Positions 1-6,987 of a stretch of DNA of 39,175 nucleotides are shown here, in pieces. The first letter of the stretch is position 1. Every line of letters starts with the position of its first letter. Below the pieces are notes generated by a model. That model was not told the origin of the DNA, searched no databases, and was given only the letters and a program-made list of their open reading frames with translations. Origin of the DNA: Arcobacter sp. F2176 (GTDB lineage Bacteria > Campylobacterota > Campylobacteria > Campylobacterales > Arcobacteraceae); the NCBI RefSeq assembly GCF_004116465.1, contig NZ_PDJV01000024.1, positions 1 through 39,175 of the forward strand. Direction: 5' to 3'. The translations under genes and the position numbers were made by a program.

Positions 1-59
1 TTTCCTTATTTTTTAAATGTATGGAAGTATATAAATAAAGTGTAAGTTATGTATTAGTT
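1..59 (-). promoter_or_regulatory. Leftward promoter with response-regulator-type direct repeats (gene off window)
   Basis: Read on the minus strand, this edge has two 7-bp direct repeats exactly 11 bp apart (plus-strand GTAAGTT at 42-48 and ATTAGTT at 53-59). They lie 10 bp upstream of a TATACT -10 box (26-31), and a Shine-Dalgarno-like AAGGAAA follows at 1-7. A 21-bp block (23-43) matches 2908-2928 at 20 of 21 positions, so this promoter is a copy of the one upstream of the small secreted protein at 2646-2882. The start codon should lie just left of the window. The controlled gene is not visible. Regulation by the response regulator at 933-1577 is inferred from geometry and proximity. Confidence 0.6.
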
Positions 60-126
60 CTATAATCTTCTATTTTATATGTAAATGTTGATGTTTAATG
101 AGTATTAGATTATAATTCTATCCCTT

Positions 127-144
127 TGGAATAGTTTTATTCCA
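127..144. other. Small perfect hairpin/dyad in the divergent intergenic region
   Basis: TGGAATA (127-133) and TATTCCA (138-144) form a perfect 7-bp inverted repeat around a 4-nt spacer. It lies between the leftward promoter at the window edge and the operon that starts at 242. It could be an operator dyad or a short transcript hairpin. No T-tract follows on either side, so a terminator is unlikely. Confidence 0.35.
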
Positions 145-241
145 TAATGATTAAAAAATAGTTTCTCATGTAATTTAGTAATATAACTAAATAATATTAA
201 GTTAAATAAAATAGAGTTTCACAATAAAAGGAAAAATTTAA

Positions 242-682
242 ATGAATAAACTATTACAAATACCTTTTATAATAGCTTTTTCAATATTTTTAATTGGATG
301 CAGTTTACAAAATACAAGTCAAGTATCTCCAAATAATAAAAATGAAGATTTGCAAAAACAAATAAAAGAAAATATCAATAGTAAGTATTGTAATAAATAT
401 AAAAAAGTAGTGAATTATGCAGCAAGTTATATTGAAAAAGAGTTTGAAGATGGATATTTTTCAAAAAATGATATAGTTGGAGCAAAAGCACAACTTTTTT
501 TAATAGAAAGTAGTTCTCCTACAGTTTTTGCAAAAAATATAAATATAGCAAATGATTCTTATAATTCAAATTATGAATTAGCTAAAAAGAGTAATTGTGA
601 CTTAAGTGAATTCTCGTCTAATCCACTTGTAAAATTAAAAAACAGTATAAAAATACTTGAAGAGAAAAAGGATAAAAAATGA
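242..682 (+). CDS. Small lipoprotein, first gene of the two-component operon
   Basis: This is a 146-residue protein with a type II signal peptide. A hydrophobic stretch at residues 5-18 is followed by the lipobox LIGC with the lipidated cysteine at residue 20, so the mature protein should be anchored to a membrane on the periplasmic side. The mature part is hydrophilic and mostly helical-looking, with two further cysteines (about residues 50 and 118) that could form a disulfide. A good ribosome site (AAAAGGAAA, 226-234) precedes the ATG, and TAAAAT at 207-212 is a possible -10. Its stop overlaps the next gene by 4 bp (ATGA), so it is the promoter-proximal gene of a four-gene operon with a response regulator and a kinase. 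I do not recognise the family. A role as an accessory input to the kinase is inference from context only. Confidence 0.8.
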   Translation: MNKLLQIPFIIAFSIFLIGCSLQNTSQVSPNNKNEDLQKQIKENINSKYCNKYKKVVNYAASYIEKEFEDGYFSKNDIVGAKAQLFLIESSSPTVFAKNINIANDSYNSNYELAKKSNCDLSEFSSNPLVKLKNSIKILEEKKDKK

Positions 683-936
683 TTTTTTTTAAATCTTTGA
701 TTATTCTATTTTTATTTTTGGCAACAAGTTTATTTGCTCAAACAAAAGAAGTAGATAAGTTACTTGAAAAAGTAAATCAAGCTTCAACACCTCAAGAAAA
801 AAAAGAATTAATAGAAAAACTAAAAAAAGAATTGGCTACTAAAAATATAAAAGCAAGACAAGAATCTGATGCAATTATAAAAGCAAAAGAAAAAATGCCT
901 AACGAACTTTTTGATGAAAAAGCAATAGAACAATGA
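679..936 (+). CDS. Small secreted helical protein, paralogue of 2646-2882
   Basis: This 85-residue protein begins with a signal peptide (residues 1-20, cleavage likely after SLFA), leaving a mature protein of about 65 residues that is lysine- and glutamate-rich and probably all helical. Residues 24-50, running from EVDKLLEKVNQAS through KKELIEKLKKEL, align with DVNVLVDKINTAT through RSQLLKKLDARL in the protein at 2646-2882, and the gene lengths and signal peptides also match, so the two are paralogues. It overlaps the lipoprotein before it and the response regulator after it by 4 bp each, implying translational coupling. Small periplasmic proteins encoded with two-component systems (for example CpxP) can act as feedback ligands. 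That role here is inference. Confidence 0.8.
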   Translation: MIFFKSLIILFLFLATSLFAQTKEVDKLLEKVNQASTPQEKKELIEKLKKELATKNIKARQESDAIIKAKEKMPNELFDEKAIEQ

Positions 937-1577
937 GTAAAAAACTAAAAATCTTACTTCTTGAAGATGATGAAATCCTAGCTCAAACTATGGTGCAAAT
1001 TTTAGAACAAGAAAACTATGCTGTAACTTTAGTGAGTGATGGGGAAGAGGTTTTAGAATATACCTATGATAATAAGTATGACCTTTATTTATTTGATGTA
1101 AATGTTCCTTTGCTTGATGGAATGGAGACATTAAAGCTTTTAAGAGAAGCCCAAGATTCTACTCCTACTTTTTTTATTACAGCAAAGATTGATATCAAAT
1201 CGACTCTAAAAGGTTTTGATTATGGTTGTGATGATTATATTAAAAAGCCATTTGATTTAGATGAACTTTTAGCCCGTATTCAAGCAACTTTAAAAAGAAA
1301 AAATCCAGTTGTTCAATACAAAGATATTACTTTTGATTTACTTGAAAGTAGGGTTATAAAAGATAATGTTGAAGTAACACTTGGAAGTGTTGAAAAAGAT
1401 ATTTTCTCTTTACTTATGCGAAATATCGGTATGACTGTTGATAAGTCATCATTTTTTGATTGTATGAATAGACCAAGTGAACCAGCACTTCGAGTTTTGA
1501 TTAGTAAATTAAAAAAAGTTTTAGATTTAGAAATAAGTAATATCAAAGGTATAGGATATAGACTTGAAAAATTATGA
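933..1577 (+). CDS. OmpR/PhoB-family response regulator
   Basis: This 214-residue protein has a receiver domain (about 1-120) and a C-terminal winged-helix DNA-binding domain (about 130-214). The acidic cluster is E11-D12-D13, the phosphoacceptor is D55 in LFDVNVP, the switch threonine is T83 and the conserved lysine is K105 in YIKKPF. The C-terminus ends in the typical IKGIGYRLE hairpin. It is phosphorylated, presumably by the kinase encoded immediately downstream, whose gene overlaps by 14 bp. OmpR-family proteins bind direct repeats spaced about 10-11 bp, and exactly such repeats occur at 42-59 and 2927-2944 beside this operon, making those the best candidate targets. The stimulus is unknown. 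Confidence 0.93.
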   Translation: MSKKLKILLLEDDEILAQTMVQILEQENYAVTLVSDGEEVLEYTYDNKYDLYLFDVNVPLLDGMETLKLLREAQDSTPTFFITAKIDIKSTLKGFDYGCDDYIKKPFDLDELLARIQATLKRKNPVVQYKDITFDLLESRVIKDNVEVTLGSVEKDIFSLLMRNIGMTVDKSSFFDCMNRPSEPALRVLISKLKKVLDLEISNIKGIGYRLEKL

Positions 1578-2598
1578 GAAAAAATCACTTCTTACTACGA
1601 TTGCTCTATTTTTCATACCTTTATTAATACTTGCTAGTATTGTTTTGTATATGTATCAAGTGGATAAAATAAAAGATATAGAACAAAATATCTTATACCA
1701 AATGAAAGATTATACCTTTGATTTCAAAGGTGATAAGTTTTCACTAGATATTGTACAAGATGATAAACAAAAAAAACTTTTCAAAATCTACCATTATGAA
1801 GAGGGACTTTGTGCTTATTTCCAAATCCCAACAACTGGACCTTATCTTTTAAAAGTTATTTATGACAAAAAAAAGTATGAAAAAGTTTATCAAGATTTTT
1901 TGATAAAAATTTTCAAGTTTTCAATAATAGTATCTTTTTCTCTTCTTTTTCTTTCTGTTGGTTTTGCTATGTATTCACTAAGACCTATGAAAGAAGCTTT
2001 GCGTCTTTTGGAAGATTTTTTAAAAGACTTAATCCATGATTTAAATACTCCTGCAACTTCTATTTTACTAAACTCTAAATTATTAAGAAGAAGAGGGGAT
2101 TTTGAAGAGATTGAGAGAATAGAACTTAGTGCTAAAAGTATCTCTTCTTTGTATAAAAATTTAGAACTAATAACTCCAAATGAAATGGCAAAAAGTGAAG
2201 ATGTTTCATTAGAGGAACTTGTCAATGCCAAAATTGAGATTTTGCATAAGTTATACCCTAAAATCAAATTTAACAAAAATATGGAAAATCTAATAATAAA
2301 AAGTAATAAAAATGCCCTTGATCGTATCATTGATAATTTATTAACCAATGCTTGTAAATATAACAAAAAAAATGGGGAAGTAAGCATAAGTACAAAAAAC
2401 CAAAAACTTATAATAGAAGATACAGGAATAGGCATTAAAGATGTAAAAAAAGTATTTCAAAGATATTATAAAGAGAATGAGACAGGACTTGGTATTGGTA
2501 TGAGTATTGTAAAACAGCTTTGTGATATTTTGGATATAAATATAAATATAACTAGTGTGATTGATAAGGGTACAAAGATAGAACTTATTTTTAAATAG
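1564..2598 (+). CDS. Membrane sensor histidine kinase, HAMP-less
   Basis: This 344-residue kinase has two membrane segments (about 10-31 and 117-138) that bracket a periplasmic sensor of roughly 85 residues with no obvious known fold. Only about 20 residues separate the second segment from the phosphorylated histidine H158 (DLIHDLNTP), so there is no room for a HAMP domain. The catalytic domain shows an N box (about 253-265, DNLLTNACKY), a G1 box (DTGIGI from 286) and a G2 box (TGLGIGMS from 307). The start is TTG at 1564, supported by AGGA at 1553-1556. The ATG at 1574 is out of frame. The H box has N-T-P in place of the usual R-T-P. It partners with the regulator just upstream and is followed by a strong terminator. 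Confidence 0.93.
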   Translation: MKNYEKKSLLTTIALFFIPLLILASIVLYMYQVDKIKDIEQNILYQMKDYTFDFKGDKFSLDIVQDDKQKKLFKIYHYEEGLCAYFQIPTTGPYLLKVIYDKKKYEKVYQDFLIKIFKFSIIVSFSLLFLSVGFAMYSLRPMKEALRLLEDFLKDLIHDLNTPATSILLNSKLLRRRGDFEEIERIELSAKSISSLYKNLELITPNEMAKSEDVSLEELVNAKIEILHKLYPKIKFNKNMENLIIKSNKNALDRIIDNLLTNACKYNKKNGEVSISTKNQKLIIEDTGIGIKDVKKVFQRYYKENETGLGIGMSIVKQLCDILDININITSVIDKGTKIELIFK

Positions 2599-2602
2599 GT
2601 TG

Positions 2603-2643
2603 AGTAAAAATCATCTTTGAAAAACTCAAAGATGATTTTTACT
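2603..2643. terminator. Bidirectional terminator between kinase and small secreted protein
   Basis: A perfect 17-bp inverted repeat (2603-2619 with 2627-2643) surrounds a 7-nt loop. A-rich and T-rich flanks form part of the stem, so it can act in both directions. It sits exactly between two convergent genes, the kinase ending at 2598 and the small protein ending at 2646. Confidence 0.85.
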
Positions 2644-2645
2644 AC

Positions 2646-2882
2646 TTAAAGAACTTTCGATATTTTTAGTTTAGTATTAATAATTTGCTGAGCGGTAATA
2701 AGGTCTTCTTGCCCCATTGATGAAAGCCTTGCATCAAGTTTCTTCAATAGTTGGCTTCTTTCATTTAAATTAGTAGCTGTATTGATTTTATCTACTAATA
2801 CATTTACATCATTAATTCCAGCAGCGAATAATCCCGTTGCCCCTAATATTGCAAAAATTGCTATTTGTTTACCTAACTTCAT
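2646..2882 (-). CDS. Small secreted helical protein under a response-regulator-type promoter
   Basis: This 78-residue protein has a signal peptide (residues 1-21, cleavage likely after GLFA) and a helical mature region of about 57 residues. It is a paralogue of the protein at 679-936: D/E-V-x-x-L-x-x-K-x-N-x-A-x near the new N-terminus and an L-x-K-L-x-x-x-L helix line up without gaps. It is transcribed toward the two-component operon, with its own strong ribosome site (AAGGAG, 2889-2894) and a promoter with 11-bp-spaced direct repeats. It is therefore a likely output of that system and possibly also a feedback partner. The function is unknown. Confidence 0.8.
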   Translation of the reverse strand: MKLGKQIAIFAILGATGLFAAGINDVNVLVDKINTATNLNERSQLLKKLDARLSSMGQEDLITAQQIINTKLKISKVL

Positions 2883-2910
2883 ATTTCACTCCTTTTTTTA
2901 AAGATGTGAA

Positions 2911-2944
2911 AGTATATAAATAAAGTGTTAGTTAAGTGTAAGTT
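2911..2944 (-). promoter_or_regulatory. Promoter with two 11-bp-spaced direct repeats (candidate response-regulator site)
   Basis: On the minus strand there is a TATACT -10 box (plus-strand 2911-2916). Ten bp upstream of it are two heptamers, plus-strand GTTAGTT at 2927-2933 and GTAAGTT at 2938-2944, whose starts are 11 bp apart. With a start site near 2904 the repeats cover about -23 to -40, where a class II activator of the OmpR family would replace the -35 box. The same layout with the same spacing occurs at 26-59. The repeats end directly at the pldA stop codon. Confidence 0.65.
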
Positions 2945-3958
2945 TTATCTTGAAAGGCTAATTCCAAAACTAATTCTATTTACTTCTTTGTTATAATCAA
3001 TTAAACTATCCCCATAACCACTAGATAACTGAACAAATCCAAAGGTATTTTTTGAACCCCATAATGGGAAACTCCAATTGAATTGTGCAAAACCCTTATT
3101 AGAATCATCAAATTTTAGATTATTTCTAAGCAATAGTTTAAATGTGTGTGTTTTATATGGTAAATAAAAAGTTAAATCTCCATATCCAAGATAATCTTCT
3201 ATATCAGGGTTATCATCATCTGAATCATCAGGAATTCTATACCAAACTCTTGGACTAAAAAACAAGCTTGAAAATTGGAAATAACTTTGAGCATATAATC
3301 GATTCCATGATCTAGAATCTTCTTTCCCTTGTCCATTTGATTCATGTAAAAAACCAAATTTAAGTGATTTTAAATATGTTTTACCTTTTTTCCCATAAGG
3401 GATTGTAACAAAAACTTCAGGTCTATAATTTGTCTCCCTAAAAGGAGAAGATTCAGAATATAATTGCCACCATGAAGTTTGGGTATATCCAAAGTTAATA
3501 CTCTCTTTTAAACCAAAGAAGTTATAAGTAATAGGTTTTTTTACACTTAATTGAAATACAGTTTCTACATGTTTTCTATCTTTATTAGATTTTGAAGTAT
3601 AAGAAAATGGCAAAAGATAGTTTTCATCATAAGGATAAAGGTCAAAAGAAGAGGCTAAAATTTGAGATAGAGTATTGTTTGTCTCTTTGTCTTCAATTGG
3701 ATTTAATACTTTTTTAGTTGCTTTTACTTCTGCTAGTTTATCTTTATCTATAAATAAAGTAGCTTCATCTGTTTTTGTTTGAGCATCTAAAGTAGATACT
3801 TTTTTTTGCCCATTTTTTGCTATTTGTTTATATATAAGCATAGCTTCTTTGTAGTTATGCTCATCTTCGTATTTTTTAGCTTTTGCATATAGCTCATCAT
3901 TGTTTTCATTTGCAAAAATTGTTGTTATTAAAAATATAAGTATAAATATTTGTCTCAT
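2945..3958 (-). CDS. pldA: Outer-membrane phospholipase A (phospholipase A1)
   Basis: This 337-residue protein has a signal peptide (1-16, IFA cleavage) and a C-terminal beta-barrel of alternating polar and aromatic strands. The catalytic motif HESNG places H205 and S207, with N219 in SRSWNRLY. These lie at a constant +63 offset from the H142, S144 and N156 I recall for E. coli OMPLA, and the calcium-site serine S152 corresponds to S215. The family hydrolyses membrane phospholipid acyl chains at the outer membrane as a calcium-dependent dimer. The extra length is an N-terminal periplasmic extension (about 17-95) that begins with a TPR/Sel1-like helical pair. Its stop codon abuts the response-regulator-type promoter of the next gene, which leaves no visible terminator. 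Confidence 0.9.
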   Translation of the reverse strand: MRQIFILIFLITTIFANENNDELYAKAKKYEDEHNYKEAMLIYKQIAKNGQKKVSTLDAQTKTDEATLFIDKDKLAEVKATKKVLNPIEDKETNNTLSQILASSFDLYPYDENYLLPFSYTSKSNKDRKHVETVFQLSVKKPITYNFFGLKESINFGYTQTSWWQLYSESSPFRETNYRPEVFVTIPYGKKGKTYLKSLKFGFLHESNGQGKEDSRSWNRLYAQSYFQFSSLFFSPRVWYRIPDDSDDDNPDIEDYLGYGDLTFYLPYKTHTFKLLLRNNLKFDDSNKGFAQFNWSFPLWGSKNTFGFVQLSSGYGDSLIDYNKEVNRISFGISLSR

Positions 3959-4002
3959 TTGTCTTCCTATAAAAATATTTGTTATGTTAGCGTAATTTTT
4001 AT

Positions 4003-5613
4003 TTAATTTATAACTTCACATAAATTCCAACGAGAAAAATCATATAATATAAAGTGTTGTTTGTCATACATACATACAGATACTTTATTTAAAGGTATTT
4101 CTTTTAAATTTTGAGAAGCTGTGATTCTTATCTCATATAAAAACTTAGTATCTGTTATCTTTTGACAAAACATTTTGTTTTTACCTTTCATCAAACTCCA
4201 AATATACAAACCATCATCACTAAAGAAACTTTTTGCACCTTCTAGTTTGATTTTTGTTTTTTCCCATTTAAATATATTATTTTGATTTTCCTCTTTTTCA
4301 TCACTATTAGAAAAAGAGTTTAATAGTTTTTTAAATATGTTAGTTTTACTTGAAGGGCTTACTAAATCCATATTTTCACTATAATGATAACTTGTGAGTA
4401 AAGTATAAGGATGTTCTCCTCTTAGTTGCCTATTTATACTACTTCCTTCAACTATGCACCAAATTTTATCATGACTATATGTACACTCATGTAAATAAAT
4501 ATAAGAGGGACTACGCTCATTTATTCCTAGCATGTCTATGATTTCAGGTTCGTTTATTTCTTTATAAATGTTTAGCATTTGACAAGTTGATTTTTTTATT
4601 TTTAGTATGCTTAAAGCTCTGCCTTCTTTTTTAGCAGGGGTATATAAATGTACTAATAAAGTATCATCATTTATAGCTATTACATTTGAATAATCGGGAA
4701 TTCTTAAAAATTCATCTTTTGTTAAATGTTTTAAATCATCAGGATTACTCATCTCATAATAAATAGGATTAGAATTTTCATATAAAGGCATAAATGTGAC
4801 ACCTTGGAGTGTAAGTACAGCTATTCCCTCTCTCCACGCACAGTAAACCAAAGAGTTATCTTTGATTGTCAAGCTATTTATTGTATTGTTTGTGTCTAAA
4901 CAAAAAATATCAAGTCTTGATTCTTTTTTTTCTTTATTATATATTTTAAGGACTACTTTGGTTTTATTGATAAATGATATATTATCTAAAGACTCTTCTT
5001 TTGTTAGTTCAAATTCTTTTATTATTTTTGTTTTTTTTAAAGTAGGTTCTTCATAAGCCATACCTTTTTTTATAAGCTTTTGTATCAGTGGGTCTTTTTT
5101 GTTGTATTTCACTTTTGCAGGATATTCTACGCTTTTAATAAGTTCTGTACTCAATTCAAAGTTATCAAGTAAATAATTTGTAAATTCATGTGAAGTAGTA
5201 CTTCCTAAGAAAGAGTAATCAAATAGTTTTTCATAATCAAAAACAGCTCCAGCTGAAATCCAATCTTTCACATACTCAAGTGCAGAATCCCTAGATAGAT
5301 TTTTTAATATAATTTCATCTTCAATAACTAAAGGTGCATCTTGTAAATATTTTTTAATCATTTTAAGAAGTGAAGTGAAATCATAATTTCTACCATCTTT
5401 TACTTTCATAAATGTAAGTAAAAATATATCATTATCATTTATAAGTTGATTGTTTCTAAGATATTCAAGTCCTTCAATATCATCTTTTTCCCACAAGATT
5501 GTGATATATTGATAATATGGTTCAGTCAGATTTAGCTTTTTTAATTCTTCTAGGTCTTTGACTTTTATCATTTTTAAAAATATTTTTTTATCTTCATTAC
5601 TTATTTTAGTCAT
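4003..5613 (-). CDS. Hypothetical cytoplasmic protein, helical N-half and beta-rich C-half
   Basis: I do not recognise this 536-residue protein. It has no signal peptide or membrane segment. The first ~200 residues are helical and leucine-rich, with short repeated units reminiscent of ankyrin-like or HEAT-like arrays. The remainder is rich in short beta strands separated by polar turns, which would suit a beta-propeller-like domain. It is a single-gene unit: the flanking pldA is separated by 44 bp, and the gene to its right is divergent. A possible ribosome site (AAAAAGGA, 5628-5635) is rather far from the ATG at 5613. The length and steady codon use argue that it is a real gene. Confidence 0.7.
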   Translation of the reverse strand: MTKISNEDKKIFLKMIKVKDLEELKKLNLTEPYYQYITILWEKDDIEGLEYLRNNQLINDNDIFLLTFMKVKDGRNYDFTSLLKMIKKYLQDAPLVIEDEIILKNLSRDSALEYVKDWISAGAVFDYEKLFDYSFLGSTTSHEFTNYLLDNFELSTELIKSVEYPAKVKYNKKDPLIQKLIKKGMAYEEPTLKKTKIIKEFELTKEESLDNISFINKTKVVLKIYNKEKKESRLDIFCLDTNNTINSLTIKDNSLVYCAWREGIAVLTLQGVTFMPLYENSNPIYYEMSNPDDLKHLTKDEFLRIPDYSNVIAINDDTLLVHLYTPAKKEGRALSILKIKKSTCQMLNIYKEINEPEIIDMLGINERSPSYIYLHECTYSHDKIWCIVEGSSINRQLRGEHPYTLLTSYHYSENMDLVSPSSKTNIFKKLLNSFSNSDEKEENQNNIFKWEKTKIKLEGAKSFFSDDGLYIWSLMKGKNKMFCQKITDTKFLYEIRITASQNLKEIPLNKVSVCMYDKQHFILYDFSRWNLCEVIN

Positions 5614-5719
5614 CTTATTTAATAAATCCTTTTTATGACTTTTATACTATCTAAAATATTATTAGAAAATTATGCACTATATTTGTAAAGCACTTATTTT
5701 ATATTTTTAAAAAAAATGA

Positions 5720-5746
5720 TATAATCGCCACAATTAAAGAAAAAGG
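5720..5746 (+). promoter_or_regulatory. Promoter and ribosome site of the rpe operon
   Basis: A perfect TATAAT (5720-5725), preceded by TG in extended -10 style and by an A-tract, is followed by the ribosome site AAAAAGG (5740-5746) before the rpe ATG at 5754. Campylobacterota promoters commonly rely on the -10 box with periodic AT tracts rather than a strict -35. Confidence 0.6.
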
Positions 5747-5753
5747 TATTTTT

Positions 5754-6395
5754 ATGTTAGTTGCCCCCTCGATACTATCAGCTGATTTTGGTAAATTAAA
5801 TGAAGAGATTACTGCAATCTGTGATGGTGGTTGTGATTTGATTCATGTGGATGTTATGGATGGTCATTTTGTACCAAATATGACTTTAGGACCAGTTGTT
5901 GTAACTCCTGTTGCAAAGATTGCTACAAAACCACTTGATGTACATTTGATGGTAGAAAACAATACATTTTTTGTGGATTTATTTGCTCCACTTAAACCTG
6001 AATATATCTCATTTCACATAGAAAGTGAAAAACACCCACATAGACTTATACAAAAAATAAGAGACTATGGAATAAAACCAGCAATCGTACTAAACCCACA
6101 CTCGACTCCTGAATCAATAGAATACTTACTTGAAGATTTAGATATGGTTTTACTAATGTCAGTAAACCCAGGATTTGGTGGACAAAAGTTTATTACAAGT
6201 GTTGTTGAAAAAAGTAAAAAACTAAAAGAGCTTATAAATAAAAGAAATCCAAACTGTCTAATTGAAGTAGATGGTGGAGTAAATGATAAAAATATCCATG
6301 AATTAAAAGCTGCGGGAGTTGATGTTGTTGTAGCTGGTTCTTTTGTATTTTCACAGGATGATTACTCAAAAGCAATAAAATCTCTTCAGGTGTAA
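5754..6395 (+). CDS. rpe: Ribulose-phosphate 3-epimerase
   Basis: This 213-residue TIM-barrel enzyme interconverts ribulose 5-phosphate and xylulose 5-phosphate in the pentose phosphate pathway. It shows the family signatures: SILSADFG at the N-terminus, the metal-site blocks HVDVMDGHFVPN and DVHLMVE, SVNPGFGGQ near residue 140 and the phosphate-binding DGGV loop. The length is normal for the family. It is the first gene of an operon with trpF, a DnaQ-like exonuclease and an HD protein, and trpF starts 1 nt after its stop. Metabolic coupling to trpF is not obvious, so the operon looks like a housekeeping assembly. Confidence 0.97.
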   Translation: MLVAPSILSADFGKLNEEITAICDGGCDLIHVDVMDGHFVPNMTLGPVVVTPVAKIATKPLDVHLMVENNTFFVDLFAPLKPEYISFHIESEKHPHRLIQKIRDYGIKPAIVLNPHSTPESIEYLLEDLDMVLLMSVNPGFGGQKFITSVVEKSKKLKELINKRNPNCLIEVDGGVNDKNIHELKAAGVDVVVAGSFVFSQDDYSKAIKSLQV

Positions 6396-6396
6396 T

Positions 6397-6987
6397 ATGA
6401 AAGTAAAAATTTGCGGTATAACAAATCTAGAAGATGCCCTTGATGCGATAAATGCAGGAGCTGATGCTTTAGGATTTGTATTTTATGAGCCAAGTCCTAG
6501 ATATATAAGGCCAATTGATGCTAAAAAAATAGTTGAACAACTTCCTCCTTTTGTGCAAACAGTAGGGCTTTTTGTAAATGAGTCATCAAAACATATAAAT
6601 GACATCTGTAAAGTTGCACATATGCAATTGGCACAAATAATAGATGATGAAGATACCACAGAGTTTGATAACCTTGAAGTAACATACATAAAAGTTGAAA
6701 GAATAGAATCAAAAGAAGACTTAGAAGACTTAGAAGATAATTTCAAATTAGTAGATGCCTTTGTTCCAGGCTTTGGAGGAGAGGGTAAAAGAATAGCCCT
6801 TGATTGGTTTAAGGGACTTGATTGTTCTAAAATAATACTTGCAGGTGGATTAAAAGCTGAAAATCTAAAAGAGCTAGAAGGTCTTGGCTTTTATGGAGTA
6901 GATGTTAGTAGTGGAGTAGAACAAAGCAAAGGGAAAAAAGATAATCAAAAAATGATTGACTTTGTAAAAGTAGCCCATGAAATCTAA
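6397..6987 (+). CDS. trpF: Phosphoribosylanthranilate isomerase
   Basis: This 196-residue TIM-barrel enzyme carries out the third step of tryptophan synthesis, an Amadori rearrangement of phosphoribosylanthranilate. KVKICGIT at the N-terminus holds the catalytic cysteine. DALGFVFYEPSPR, VGLFVN and the C-terminal LAGGLKAEN and VDVSSGVE blocks are all present, with the acid catalyst expected in the VDAFVPG segment. It is separate from trpC, which lies alone at 16965-17756, so the trp genes are scattered here. The 3' end overlaps the exonuclease gene by 11 bp. Confidence 0.96.
   Translation: MKVKICGITNLEDALDAINAGADALGFVFYEPSPRYIRPIDAKKIVEQLPPFVQTVGLFVNESSKHINDICKVAHMQLAQIIDDEDTTEFDNLEVTYIKVERIESKEDLEDLEDNFKLVDAFVPGFGGEGKRIALDWFKGLDCSKIILAGGLKAENLKELEGLGFYGVDVSSGVEQSKGKKDNQKMIDFVKVAHEI

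Noticed and set aside
1890-2435. A 181-codon reading frame opposite the histidine kinase gene.
   Set aside because: It lies wholly antisense to a kinase with intact catalytic boxes, and its composition is that of a reversed coding strand. No ribosome site was seen.
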